This document shows, piece after piece, positions 45,349 through 56,894 of a DNA stretch of 64,000 nucleotides. The position numbers and the translations under genes were made by a program. Position 1 is the stretch's first letter, and the number at the start of each line of letters is the position of its first letter. The notes under the pieces were generated by a model, which had not been told where the DNA came from, searched no databases, and saw nothing but the letters and a program-made list of their open reading frames with translations. The stretch is from Edaphochlamys debaryana (taxonomy: Eukaryota; Chlorophyta; Chlorophyceae; Chlamydomonadales): positions 62,001-126,000 of the forward strand of contig JAEHOE010000099.1 in assembly GCA_016858145.1 (NCBI GenBank), in the 5' to 3' direction.

Positions 45349-45489
45349 GGCCCCCAACAGCCACAACGGCCTCCCTTTCAACCCAAACTCTGCCAGCACC
45401 TCCCCCAGGGTATCCCTAGATGTACCTTGACCCGACCGAGCCGGGTGCGTGACTGTGCACGGCCGAACAGACCCGCATTCCCCTTATCC

Positions 45490-47335
45490 ACGCGCCGGAG
45501 CAGGGTCGGGGAACACGGCACCCTGATCCCGCCTGTGCAGGGCCCCCCCTAGCACCCCTGCCCGCCCCGACGGCCCCAACCCGTGCCCCTACACTTCCCT
45601 CAACTCCTGCCAGCCCCCCAGCCCCTCTGTCGTACAGCCACGCGCCGTACAGCACCGCACCGTGTCCACCCGCACACGCCCCCGGCCTCCCCCGCAGCCC
45701 CGGCCGGCCGCCCTGCCACCGGGACCGCAAGCAACCAGCGCCGCTCGCCTTCTGGAGATGCCCTGACGGGTTGGGCATTGGCCGGTACCGGCGGGGGGGC
45801 CGGCGCAGGCGGGGGCGACACGGATCAGGGCTTACCCAGTCACCCACCCACCCACCGGAGCCGGGTGGGGGGGCACGGCACCCTGATCCCGCCTGTGCAG
45901 GCCCGCCCCGCGCACCCCTCTTCAGCCCAACAGCCCCAACCCGTGCCCCTACACTTCCCTCAACTCCTGCCAGCCTCCCAGCCCCACTGCCGTACAGCCG
46001 TGCGCCGTACAGCACCGCATCGTGTACACCCGCAAACGCCCGCGGCCTCCCCCGCAGCCCCTGCCGGCCGCCCTGCCACCGGGACCGCAAGCAACCAGCG
46101 CCGCTCGCCTTCTGGAGATGCCCTGAGGGATGGGGCATCGGCCGGTACCGGCGGGGGGGCCGGCGCAGGCGGGGGCGACACGGATCAGGGCTTACCCAGT
46201 CACCCACCCACCCACCGGAGCAGGGTGGGGGCGCACGCACCCTGATCCCGCCTGTGCAGGCCCGCCGCGCGCAACCCTGCCCGCCCCGACGGCCCCAACC
46301 CGTGCCCCTACACTTCCCTCAACTCCTCCCAGCCTCCCAGCCCCTCTGTCGTACAGCCGTGCGCCGTACAGCACCGCATCGTGTACACCCGCAAACGCCC
46401 GCGGCCTCCCCCGCAGCCCCTGCCGGCCGCCCTGCCACCGGGACCGCAAGCAACCAGCGCCGCTCGCCTTCTGGAGATGCCCTGAGGGATGGGGCATCGG
46501 CCGGTACCGGCGGGGGGGCCGGCGCAGGCGGGGGCGACACGGATCAGGGCTTACCCAGTCACCCACCCACCCACCGGAGCAGGGTGGGGGCGCACGCACC
46601 CTGATCCCGCCTGTGCAGGCCCGCCGCGCGCAACCCTGCCCGCCCCGACGGCCCCAACCCGTGCCCCTACACTTCCCTCAACTCCTGCCAGCCTCCCAGC
46701 CCCTCTGTCGTACAGCCGTGCGCCGTACAGCACCGCATCGTGTACACCCGCAAACGCCCGCGGCCTCCCCCGCAGCCCCTGCCGGCCGCCCTGCCACCGG
46801 GACCGCAAGCAACCAGCGCCGCTCGCCTTCTGGAGATGCCCTGAGGGATGGGGCATCGGCCGGTACCGGCGGGGGGGCCGGCGCAGGCGGGGGCGACACG
46901 GAAAAGGGCTTACCCAGTCACCCACCCACCCACCGGAGCAGGGTCGGGGAACACGGCACCCTGATCCCGCCTGTGCAGGCCCGCCCCTCGCACCCCTCTT
47001 CAGCCCAACGACCCCGACCCGTGCCCCTACACTTCCCTCAACCCCTGCCAGCGCCCCAGCCCCACTGCCGTACAGCCGCGCGCCGTACAGCACCGCACCG
47101 TGTACACCCGCACACGCCCCCGGCCTCCCCCGCAGCCCCGGCCGGCCGCCCTGCCACCGGGACCGCAAGCAGCCAGCGCCGCTCGCCTTCTGGAGATGCC
47201 CTGAGAGGTGGGGCATGAGCCGGTGCCGGCGGGGGGGCCGGCGCAGGCGGGGGCGACACGGATCAGGGCTGAATCGCCCACCCGCCCACCCACCGGAGCA
47301 GGGTGGGGGAACACGGCACCCTGATCCCGCCTATG
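45490..47335. repeat. 359-bp satellite, main array, about five copies
   Basis: About five head-to-tail copies of the unit also seen at 37870-38595. The word ggccgccctgccaccgggac recurs at about 359-bp intervals (near 45708, 46066, 46425, 46784 and 47143). Individual units differ at diagnostic sites (ggatcagggc or ggaaaagggc; gcagggtggggg or gcagggtcgggg). The last full unit carries the same variants as the last unit of the small array at 38226-38595, so the two arrays exchanged or copied this unit. Open frames of up to 417 codons are by-products of the repeat. Confidence 0.9.
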
Positions 47336-47585
47336 CAGGCTCGCTCACACATGAGGCTTACTGCGGCCCCGCATGCCATCAGCTTTGCCATGCTGCACGA
47401 TGTTGCCGCCGTGTTGCTAGCAGCTGTGATGAGTGCAAGGGTGACTGTCGAAGAGGAAGGGGCGCTGACAAGCACCTTGGGGCGGCGGTAGGCACGGGTG
47501 AGGCTGGCGGGGGGCCCGCAACACGCCCTCAAAGCGGAAATCTCAGCTTGTCTCCAAATGTTCCGGCAGCGAGGCCTATGCAGTT

Positions 47586-47810
47586 ATGCCCACCACCGCC
47601 ACAGGCGTCAAGCTCCTGGCGCTTCGCGAGCGATACGAAACACAAGCAATGCGGACCCTTGGCAAGGTGGAAGGCTTCGAAGAGCGGCTCTATGTGCAGC
47701 TGGTCGAAACAGAGTCGCGACAATGTCGTGCCGACAACTTGAGCTCACAGCCGGCGGATGGCTGGCGCAGAATAGTAAGGGAAGCTGTGTCTGAATGTGT
47801 GTATGCATAA
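47586..47810 (+). CDS. Hypothetical small protein or exon
   Basis: The frame from the Met at 47586 to the stop at 47810 gives 74 residues with a natural charged helical composition (VKLLALRERYETQAMRTLGK, then GFEERLYVQLVETES). Upstream the same frame stays open (GSEAYAV), so it may be part of a longer exon. It sits in unique DNA between the two satellites. An antisense frame covers the same bases, but its composition is less regular. No family is recognised. Confidence 0.35.
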   Translation: MPTTATGVKLLALRERYETQAMRTLGKVEGFEERLYVQLVETESRQCRADNLSSQPADGWRRIVREAVSECVYA

Positions 47811-48129
47811 GCTGCAGGCGAGCGGCTTATCAGCGCCCATCTGCCGCTGTCGCAACAACACACCCCTCACGACCTCCGCCACGCCCCGACACGACCCCTC
47901 GCGCCCGCAAGCCCTGCCATCCAAGTAGGTGCGGTGTTCACAAACACCATCAGTCGCGCATTCCAGGGCGTGAAAGGACCAAGGGGCGCAGGTGTGGGCG
48001 GCCAGCTAACAGGCGTTGGCACGGCCAGACACTGATCATCAGGGAGTAAACGGGCACAGGGGGTTGCGCTGGCCTGCACGAGCGAAAGCACGATGGGGTA
48101 GCGCGGGACGGCTGAGGGAATGCAGAGGA

Positions 48130-49474
48130 CCGAAGTTGGAGGCCCCGTGACCGCCCCTTTCGCCGCCACAAGCCGTGCGTTCAGCGACAGCACACGGCGC
48201 CAGAGGCGGGGCGGCCGGGGGCGTGCAGGAACCGGGGCACCTGCCCGAGAGCTGCCCCCTCGGTGCAGAGCCCGACGCCGGAGGCCCCGTGACCGCAGCC
48301 CCTCCCACCGCCACAAGCCGTGCGTTCAGCGACAGCACACGGCGGAAGGGGTGGAGAGGCTGGGGGCGTGCAGGAACCGGGGCACCTGCCCGAGAGCTGC
48401 CCCCTCGGTGCAGAGCCCGACGCCGGAGGCCCCGTGACCGCAGCCCCTCCCACCGCCACAAGCCGTGCGTTCAGCGACAGCACACGGCGGAAGGGGTGGG
48501 GAGGCTGGGGGCGTGCAGGAACCGGGGCACCTGCCCGAGAGCTGCCCCCTCGGTGCAGAGCCCGACGCCGGAGGCCCCGTGACCGCAGCCCCTCCCACCG
48601 CCACAGGCCGAGCGTTCAGCGACAGCACACGGCGGAAGGGGTGGAGAGGCTGGGGGCGTGCAGGACCCGGGGCACCTGCCCGAGAGCTGCCCCCTCGGTG
48701 CAGAGCCCGACGCCGGAGGCCCCGTGACCGCAGCCCCTCCCACCGCCACAGGCCGAGCGTTCAGCGACAGCACACGGCGGAAGGGGTGGAGAGGCTGGGG
48801 GCGTGCAGGACCCGGGGCACCTGCCCGAGAGCTGCCCCCTCGGTGCAGAGCCCGACGCCGGAGGCCCCGTGACCGCAGCCCCTCCCACCGCCACAGGCCG
48901 TGCGTTCAGCGACAGCACACGGCGGAAGGGGTGGAGAGGCTGGGGGCGTGCAGGAACCGGGGCACCTGCCCGAGAGCTGCCCCCTCGGTGCAGAGCCCGA
49001 CGCCGGAGGCCCCGTGACCGCAGCCCCTCCCACCGCCACAGGCCGAGCGTTCAGCGACAGCACACGGCGGAAGGGGTGGAGAGGCTGGGGGCGTGCAGGA
49101 CCCGGGGCACCTGCCCGAGAGCTGCCCCCTCGGTGCAGAGCCCGACGCCGGAGGCCCCGTGACCGCAGCCCCTCCCACCGCCACAGGCCGTGCGTTCAGC
49201 GACAGCACACGGCGGAAGGGGTGGAGAGGCTGGGGGCGTGCAGGAACCGGGGCACCTGCCCGAGAGCTGCCCCCTCGGTGCAGAGCCCGACGCCGGAGGC
49301 CCCGTGACCGCAGCCCCTCCCACCGCCACAAGCCGTGCGTTCAGCGACAGCACACGGCGGAAGGAGTGGGGAGGCTGGGGGCGTGCAGGACCCGGGGCAC
49401 CTGCCCGAGAGCTGCCCCCTCGGTGCAGAGCCCGACGCCGGAGGCCCCGTGACCGCAGCCCCTCCCACCACCAC
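48130..49474. repeat. 145-bp satellite, about nine copies
   Basis: A second, unrelated satellite has a unit of 145 bp: ggcacctgcccgagagctgc recurs at 145-bp steps (48236, 48381, 48526 and so on to 49396). Units differ by a few diagnostic bases: aaccgggg or acccgggg, and caagccgtgcg, caggccgagcg or caggccgtgcg. All three forward frames are open in part because 145 is not a multiple of three and stops are rare. The resulting frames of 100-150 codons are not genes. Confidence 0.92.
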
Positions 49475-49479
49475 AAGAG

Positions 49480-50090
49480 GGTTGACCGGGGAAGGCAGCC
49501 ATACCGACCATTGTGTCCCCGGAGCAGAGCCCCGAGCGCGCACGGAGCTCAACTTCTGTGCTGCGCGCTCCTGCTTATTCCCAAGTTGCGATGCCGCACA
49601 GCAGTGCCCGCGGAAGCGTATTCTTGTCGATTCCGGGTGTGAAACGATAGACATTGTTGCCGAGGTGTCTGGTCTGCTAGGAGAATGGCACACCGGAGCG
49701 TGCTCGTCGGTCACCAGCTGTGCTTGTTGAAAGAATGAAGTCGGGACTGTGCGTTGCCGCTTCAGCAGGGGGAACTTGCGGTCGGCAAATTCATTGGCGT
49801 TCTTTGGTTTGGTTGCCAAGTTCGTTGGCGTTTACGTCCAGGACCCCTGTGAGTTGGGATTCGTGGCCAGTGCGGACACCTGCCCCGCCCAGACCCCATG
49901 CGCGCGCCACAACGCTGCGTTTGGCAGCCAGCGCATCGTGGCACACCGTCTTTCACTGCCCCCTCAGCAGTCCTCAAGGGCCCCCACCCCCCGGGCTGGC
50001 CCAGGACCCAGAACTTTTGGGCGGCGCAGAGCCCAAAAGTTCTTTGGCGGACAGAACTTTTGCGTGGATTCCTCGCAAAATCGCCAGAAA
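49480..50090. other. Unique stretch after the 145-bp satellite
   Basis: No gene is supported. The word agaacttttg occurs twice close together (50010-50060), with an inverted form between (caaaagttct), which makes a small foldback. Confidence 0.4.
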
Positions 50091-50094
50091 TGTT

Positions 50095-50939
50095 GAGCTA
50101 TGGATTGCTCCCCGACGCAACAGAAACTCGGGGATGGCGAGGGGGGAAAACACCGTGGGTTACGGTGTCCGGGGAGCGCACGCCACTCGCCGAAAACTTT
50201 ACGCAAGTGCACATTTGCAGGCGCGCTCTGATTGCCTCGCAGCTGTCAGGGTGTGGTGGTGAGCCGCAGGGGGAGAGGCACAGCCCGGGAGGCGCCCACG
50301 CCCGGCCCGGCGGGCGTTGCCAACCCATACCCCCCCAAGGTCAACCACCTCCAAACGGGATGCAACTCGAGCACGAGACTGCCCTGGCCCAGACAAGCCC
50401 ACAGCAAAAGAGCCCACCTCAGCTCTCGCAGCCAGCTGGGCATGCACTGCAGGGGGGTCAGCAAAGCCCAGGCCGCCCCCTCCCCCCGACGCCGTGCTCC
50501 CCACCCACACCCGAGATGCCGAGACCCCGCCCCTCGGGGCCCATGCCTCCGCCAACTCCTCTGCCGTGTGAGTTTCATGCTGACCAAGTTCACCGCTCTC
50601 CGCAGAGACGCGCGCTGGCGAAGAACGCGCAGCTGCGATGGACAGCTGCTCCAGTGTCTTGCTCATAGTAGTAGTTGTTACAGTGGCAGCCTCCTCGGCC
50701 TGACGGTGCTCTGCCAGCACCCAACCACCAGGGTCAGCGACCCACAACGCAGATACCGTTCGGCACGTGTGCGGTACGAACGGCAGGAGGCCGAAGCCAC
50801 CAGTAGTCGGGTGACCACAAAGCAGGGGCCCTTGTTCATGCTTCCTGCCTCAGGCGTCATCATCGGGTATTCAGTAGCCTACGGGATGCAGATTTGCCAT
50901 CCCCGAGTTTCTGTCGCGTCGGGGAGCAATCCATAGCTC
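50095..50939. mobile_element. Small inverted-repeat element, MITE-like, 845 bp
   Basis: The outer 44 bp are inverted copies: 50095-50138 (gagctatggattgctccccg onward) and the reverse complement of 50896-50939, with one mismatch. The interior encodes nothing recognisable. It lies just inside the right arm of the large inverted repeat. This fits a non-autonomous DNA transposon; target-site duplication could not be settled because gagctc is palindromic. Confidence 0.65.
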
Positions 50940-50995
50940 GAGCTGTTCCAACCAACGTAAACTTTTTCGTGAAATCGAAACAAGATAGCAACACT

Positions 50996-51203
50996 GTCTC
51001 CCATAGGCGGATCAGGGCATTTTGGGCTTCCAAGGGCCAGGGTCTCGCCGTACGCTGTCGTACGGCAGCCGCGACCCTAACAGCAGTCTCAGGACATCAT
51101 CAGCATTGTACAGCCGCGGCGACGCGGCGAAACTCGCACGCACGGCGGGATCAGGGTTGCTGTGTGCGGCTAGCCATGGGGGTCCCCGGAGCATGATCCC
51201 GAA
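50996..51203. repeat. Right arm of the 208-bp inverted repeat
   Basis: This is the reverse complement of 45141-45348. The two arms enclose 5.65 kb holding the 359-bp satellite, the 145-bp satellite, a small hypothetical frame and the 845-bp inverted-repeat element. Confidence 0.85.
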
Positions 51204-51979
51204 GACCCGAACGGCTAGCGGTCCTTACGAATGCCTCGCGCAAGTGCCTTGCGAGACCAGTTCGCGTCCCTGTCGCTTCAATACTGCTTTAAGACTTCGC
51301 TCCGGGCGATTACAGCGCGCGGTCCCGCTGATCCCCGCACGGAGCACCGGGCGCCAAATGGTGCACTGAAGCTGGGCATCATGTCAAGGCGAAGGGCACA
51401 ACCAGGGTATTGTGCACGCCTGGTGATGCCTTGTAATGCCTGAGGAGTGAAGAGTGTAGTCGGCCTTACCCGCGCACCACGCGGCACACCCCAACTCACA
51501 GCCGTGTAGGTCAGCTGTCGTTACTCCCTCACAAGTCCGATGTCCGAAGGGCCATGTCATCCTCCCGCCCCAACTCCGCCCCACCCCTTGAGCCCACCTG
51601 GGCCTGCCCGTGCCGCTGCGTGCTGCACTCTTGTCCCGACCTCAATCAACTGAAGAGCCGGCCTGCCCCCCTGACTGCTCCTCCCTGCGGATGAGGCTTG
51701 GGGACCTGGCCTCGCCATCCGCCTCGTGAGGCCACCCCCAATCCTCGAAGGCCCCCCAGTCATGTGCCACCCCTGGTGTCCTGGCCGGCTCCCGTGAGCC
51801 TACCCCGCGGGGCGCTACCGGCGCGCCCCACGGGCCGGCCCTTTCCCCCCGCCTTGCCGCCCTTCGCCTCGCCCGCCTCCTTCTCTACCCCGGCCCCCGC
51901 CTCGCTGCCCGCCTCCTCCTCCTCCCGCTCCCCTTGCCTGGCCCCCTGCCATCTTCCTTGTCGCCCCCCTGCCCCCCGC
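51204..51979. other. Intergenic stretch, no gene seen
   Basis: No gene or repeat is supported. From about 51560 the sequence becomes C-rich and leads into the C-terminal end of the Deg9-like pseudogene. Confidence 0.4.
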
Positions 51980-54395
51980 CTCCTCCGTTGGTCGCCGACT
52001 CCTCGGCCGATTCCCTGGGCTTGCACAGGGCCGGGCAGCGGTCCTGCGGGACGCGTCGCAGCATGGGCCATGGCACGCAGCACGGAGGGTTTAAGATAAG
52101 GGATGATGCAGTGCTAGGTCCCCCCCGCTTGCCATACAGGTTTTCGTACCAACTGACAACTGCGCCCCCCGCCCGCCACGCACTTCTCTGTCCCCCCTGC
52201 GCGGTGCAGTGCGTTGGCGTTTCCCTGGACTTGGCCGTCTCCAGGGCCAGCTGCGGGTGGGGCGGAGAGGGGGCAAGAGGGGGGGGGGGTGAGGACAGTG
52301 GCAGTAGCCGGTGGACGATGAAAGGTGCGGGTTGGCGTACGTGAAGGCAGAACGCAAAAAGACACAGCAGACCAACAGACACCCGAGCGGTGGGGGTTCC
52401 ACAAACGGCGCTCCGCAGCCTGCCCCAAGGGTCCCTCACCCGCTCCATGCCTCGCCCCTAGCGGCAGCAACACACCCACCGCCTGCTCCTCCCACCGGCC
52501 CCTCCCGCACCAGCAACCCCCCCCCCCCCCGTCTCCCCAACTCCCTAATTGTACCGGTACACGGCTCGAAGAACAGGAATCGGTCGCTGCATGCGTCCAC
52601 TCGGGCCACCAGGTATGCCGGGTTGGCGATGGGCTGGCCGTTGAGAAACTGCCCGGGGGCAGGGTGGGTGGGCGGGTAGGAGAGCGCAGAGGGAGAACCG
52701 GGTCTGGTCGGAGGAGTGAAGGGGGATGTGGGCCGATGCATGGGTTTGGTTGGGGCCGATTCATAGCTGGACGGCGCAAAGCGGGCACGCATCTCGGGGC
52801 CATCCTCATCTGCGCCCGCTCCTGCTCCCCCTCTTCCCCTTACTTCCACGGCGCTTTGTCTCCCTCCTTCCCAGCCACCCTCACCTAGACCGGCAGGCCC
52901 TTGGTGTGGAAGGGCACCAGCCGCACGGGCGCCCGCCGCTGCACACGCACGGTGCGCCGCTCTCAGTCAGCGCCTGCTGGGGTGGGCTGGGGCGGGGCGG
53001 GCGGGTAACCGTCGTACTCGTCCGGAGTCTTCCCGCTCGGCCTTGCCACTCACGATCCCCGTCTGCCCCCCTCCCCTTTACGCCTCAGCACCAGCTCCGC
53101 CTCGCCCCCCGTGTACTGATAAGACACCAGCAGGTAGCTGGGGGAGGGGGCGTGGATGCGATTGAGCACGGGGTTGGGGCGATGGGCAAGTTGGAGGATG
53201 GGGTTGGAAAGCGGTACTCGGTTCTAGGTCGTGAGCGACACAAGCCCATGTCCCCACCCCTGCACGGGCCTCCCGTTCCGCCGCGCTCCCCCACTCCCTC
53301 CCCCACTAAATGATATGCGCTCCCCGCTGCGGAAGGGCACCGTGCCGCCATTGGTGATGGGGGCGCTGTTGAACGACAGCTGCGGGTGCAGGGGGGCCCG
53401 GGGGCGACAGGCGAGCCCATGGGGCTGGGGTCGCCCGTTTCCGCCTGCTGACCAGGCATAACCAGTCCGGCCTGCCTCCCCCTCTCCATCTTCCCCGCCC
53501 CAACCAGCACATCGTGCCGTTGCCAAAGTGTTATGTGCACAACCTGCCGCCTTCGGCCCAGGACACTTCCCCACCCCTGTGCCCACGATACCCTTCCCCC
53601 CCCCACACACCCCTTGCTGCCCTTGACCCTCTCCTCCCTCCACCCCCTCCACCCTCCCCCTCCTCCCCCCCTCGTCCCCCCACCGGCACGTCGCTCTGCT
53701 TGAGCACTCCCGCAGCCGCCGAAGTAGGCTCCACGCGCCTGGGGGGTGATGGTGGGGGTGGGGGTGGGGGGGAAGGGGTGAACAGAGCGGGCGGGAACGG
53801 CGGAAGTGAAGGGGTGCGTGACCCGCGTGTGTGGAGAGGACGCACGAGTGCAAGGGGTGCGTGCCGGGCGCGGTAGCCTGAGTGGCAAGCACCAAGCAGG
53901 GAGAAGGGGACTCCCTTGACGACCAAGGCGACGGCGACAGGCGCGGCTGCACGTTGCCCCAGTGCGTGCCTGCCTTCTCCCGGCAAGCAACGCCCCTCCC
54001 GGCCCCGCCTGCCTCCTTCCGCGCGCCTCCCGCAGGAAGGGGCCCTCCAGCTCCTGCCAATGCACTGCGGAGGGGGAGCGGTGCGGGAGGGCGGACCCGG
54101 CACGGCTCCCCCGCAGCGCTGTGCCCGGCCGCCCAGCCCCACGCCAGGTGCTACCCCCTCACGCTCGACTGTGCAGCCCTTCCACCACCACTGCCCCACC
54201 CCCTGGTCCCCACCGCCCCTCACCAACACCACCCGCTCCTCCAGCAACCCACCCTGCACTCCCCTCGGTCACCCCAGCAGCCCCGCCCCCCCCCCTGGAG
54301 CTCACCGCCCAGGCAGGGGAAGCCCGTGTAGGCCCCGTGCAGGGACTAGTCGGTAAGGAAGTGGTCATGAAGGGGGTGGGGATGATGTAGCCGGG
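51980..54395 (-). pseudogene. Deg9-type serine protease (HtrA family) pseudogene
   Basis: Exon-like pieces in the order of plant Deg9 are read on the minus strand. YIIPTPFM, then DHFLTD, a TAG and LHGAYTGFP lie at 54310-54395 (compare GAYTGFPLLG). RRVEPTSAAAGVLKQSDV, a PDZ piece, is at 53683-53741. LSFNSAPITNGGTVPFRSG with ERISF is at 53306-53383. YLLVSYQYTGGEAELVLR is at 53081-53142. VRLVPFHTKGLPV and a stop lie at 52887-52965. FLNGQPIANPAYLVARVD is at 52547-52652. LETAKSRETPTHC is at 52200-52260, and a tail lies near 52000. Lesions: a frameshift and TAG where the family has Tyr, a stop next to the donor after KGLPV, a phase clash after ERISF, and no His/Asp/Ser protease core or FIVAGFVF segment. 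Deg9 is normally a hexameric stress protease. Confidence 0.75.
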
Positions 54396-56036
54396 GGGGA
54401 GGGGGGAGAGCAAGGGGGAAAAGGGGTCGGCAACCGAGATTACCCAACGCCTCACAGACGATCAAGGCAGTAGCTCCAAGCGACCGCCGTTTCCGAGGCT
54501 GTTCAGCTGAGCGCCGCGCGAGGCTGCCCTGCGTTGACTGGCCCGCACCCGGCCATCGTCAGCTGTCAGGGCACCCTGGGTTAGATCGATGGCGCTGAGG
54601 CCGTTTGAGGGCACACCCCTGGCGAACGCGGTCAGCGGCCCACTTGGCGCTTGGTGGGACTCTACGCTTGCGTGAGGCGAACACTCGCTGGCAGGAGACC
54701 TTGCGTGCAGCTCCCAGAGCCCCACCTTTGGGTTAGTCCCGCCCTCCAGCGGGCAGAGCGGTCAGCGCCCTCGCCTCGGGGCCCTCACGCCGCGCCGCCG
54801 CCTGCAGAGCCCCACCCTCCAGCGGGCAGGCTGCAGCCAGTTGACAGAGTGCAGCCACCTTCTGTGCATGTCTGGACGTTGGTCCCTGCAGAGACTCTGC
54901 CCGCTGGCTGCGCGTAGAGCGCGTGGGGCGAGCGTCTTCGTGCTCAGGGGGTCTCCGAGTTCACCCGCTCCCCACCCTGGGGGTTGACAGCCTGTGACAC
55001 GGTGACACGGGCACAGGGCCTCCAGCGTACTATAAGCACCTCCACTGGCACTTAGGGCCCTCACCAGGCAAGTGCGGCTCCGCGGCTGGCGAGCGCAGTG
55101 GCCCGCAACCGATGAGCCCCTGGGCACTCCTCTGCTAACCGGGAACCAAGCTTGCAGCCGCTTTCTTTCAAGTTGGGTTGCAAGGACAGCGCAGGCAGTC
55201 TCGGCCAGACACAGAGGCCTACGCGGGCGGCAACTCGTGGCGTTGTACGAGTGATTGTTTGAACTTATTCCTATAGTAAAGTAGTAAGTGATGAGCGACC
55301 TGCGGAAGGGCGCCGGGGTGGGTGGCATGATCGCTCGCACAGCGGCGCACGAGGTCAAGAACCGGCAATCGCGGCTATGCATGGCAGAATGTTACAGTCC
55401 AAAGGGCCAAAGGCACTGAAGGCGCTACGGCCCGTCTGGTGGCTGACCCCGGGGTCAGCCGCCCGCCGCATAGGGTCCCCCCACGCCCCTCCGTCTGCTC
55501 CCTGCCGGCTGAACGGTACTTCGTGGATGGGGGCCGCGACCATGATCTGCAGGGTGGGGGAGCCCGCCTATACCGTACTTGCATGCCGGCATAGACGGGG
55601 GGACCACGCCACACGACGTTGAAGCCCCTTGCCGTGGCGCGTCCCTATGTGCTCACGCACCGGCACGACATGCTATCCAAACCAGCCCCAAACAAAGTGA
55701 GGCGGCGGGGAGGCTTGATGCCATATCTCGAGGAAACAGACCCTCCAATGCCAGGGCCAAATAAACTCCAAGGTAACCAAGCAGACCCGCTCACATCGAT
55801 GGCAGATGATAGCGTCGTTCATACCATGCAGGCAGCGGTGGGAAGGACGCCCACACGCCCCTTCTACGAACCGCACGCCCACCAGGCCGCTTCCAGTCAA
55901 CCGCACGCTCCACTTAGGCCGGAGCTTTCAGCTACGAAGTCTGCGCCGTGCAAACCCTGCCGCCGTCCAGTCGGCGCCGTCACGTCCGCCCGCCCCCACA
56001 TGGCGCCGCCACGGGGACACCTACCGCACCCGCCTC
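54396..56036. other. Intergenic stretch, no gene seen
   Basis: I found no supported gene. The protease core expected upstream of the Deg9 remnant is not present here, so that pseudogene is truncated near 54400. Confidence 0.45.
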
Positions 56037-56894
56037 TCACTCCAGCGCGAAGCGCTCCCAGGTGTCTGCCTTGGGCTGCAATGCGAACGTGCAGCCATCA
56101 TTCCCCGAGCACAGGTAGCGGCCAAAGTGCCGAGATTTCAGGCTGTACCACATGCCGTCACAAAGAACCGCTTGCAGGTCCCAGTGCTCCCAGTCTTGGT
56201 TGTGCGGCATGAGCCGCAGATGCGGGGCATCGGGCCAGGCCGACAGGTACTTCCCGTCCCGCGTCTTGAACGACAGCGTCCCGTCGCTGTTGGCCTTCGA
56301 CGTGACCTCGAGGGCCATGCTGCGGTTGCGGGTCTGGGTCACCGTGTCGCAAGAGCCCTTCGCCAGGTAGGTGCCGTGCCACGTGCGCAGCCGGGCGAAC
56401 TGGGTGGGGCAGACCGGGGGGTGGGGGAGGGGAAGGAACGAAATAGTCGGTGAGGGTAGTCGACATGAGCCCAACCCGGACGTGCTGCGAAAGTGGCGAG
56501 ATGCCACGCTGCAGTGATTGGGATTAGTTTGTGCGTTGTGTGTTGGCAGCCTCTGCAGTTGCCGGCCTCCCAGCGCACCAGGGTGCGTGCCGCCGCGCGC
56601 TACTGCTTGTCTCCAACTTGCTCCCAGCTGCGCAACACCCACCCTCCGGACTCACCGGCTCCCAATCGCGCTCCTGCTTCCGCTGTGCGGGGACATGCCT
56701 CCGGGTGATGCTGAGCGGCACATTTTGGTAGTCGGAGATTTTGTACGTGCTGACATGGCTCTGGGTCACCGACAGGCCCTTGATGACCAGCTGCTCTGCG
56801 ACCAGCGTGTCCGGTGTGTTGTCGCTCCGCAGGTGGACGCAGTGGACGTCGTACCAGGGCAGGCAAAGATGGCCCCTCCACCGGAAAGTGTCGC
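56037..56894 (-). CDS. Fascin-like (beta-trefoil) domain protein, 3' exons
   Basis: Two minus-strand exons are clear: 56894-56656 and 56399-56037, joined at phase 0 (RDWEP|FARLRTW). The last exon is one beta-trefoil of the fascin/actin-cross-linking superfamily type: GTYLAKGSCD, SMALEVTSKANSDGTLSFKT, GKYLSAWPDAPHLRL, WEHWDLQAVL and FGRYLCSGNDGCTF are the repeated strand-loop units, ending DTWERFALE. The upstream exon (FRWRGHLCLPWYDVHCVHLR, then VTQSHVSTYKISDYQNVPLS) is of unknown type. It starts at phase 1 (two bases complete a codon), so at least one more 5' exon is needed; none was found with confidence up to 57240. Such folds bind carbohydrates or actin. Function here is open. Confidence 0.6.

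Noticed and set aside
46489..47742. 417-codon plus frame over the main satellite
   Set aside because: Its text is the satellite read repeatedly with period shifts; neighbouring units give the same words in other frames.
48130..49474. Possible CRISPR-like array
   Set aside because: The repeat is 145 bp and contiguous, with no spacers, in a eukaryotic intron-rich context. It is a satellite.
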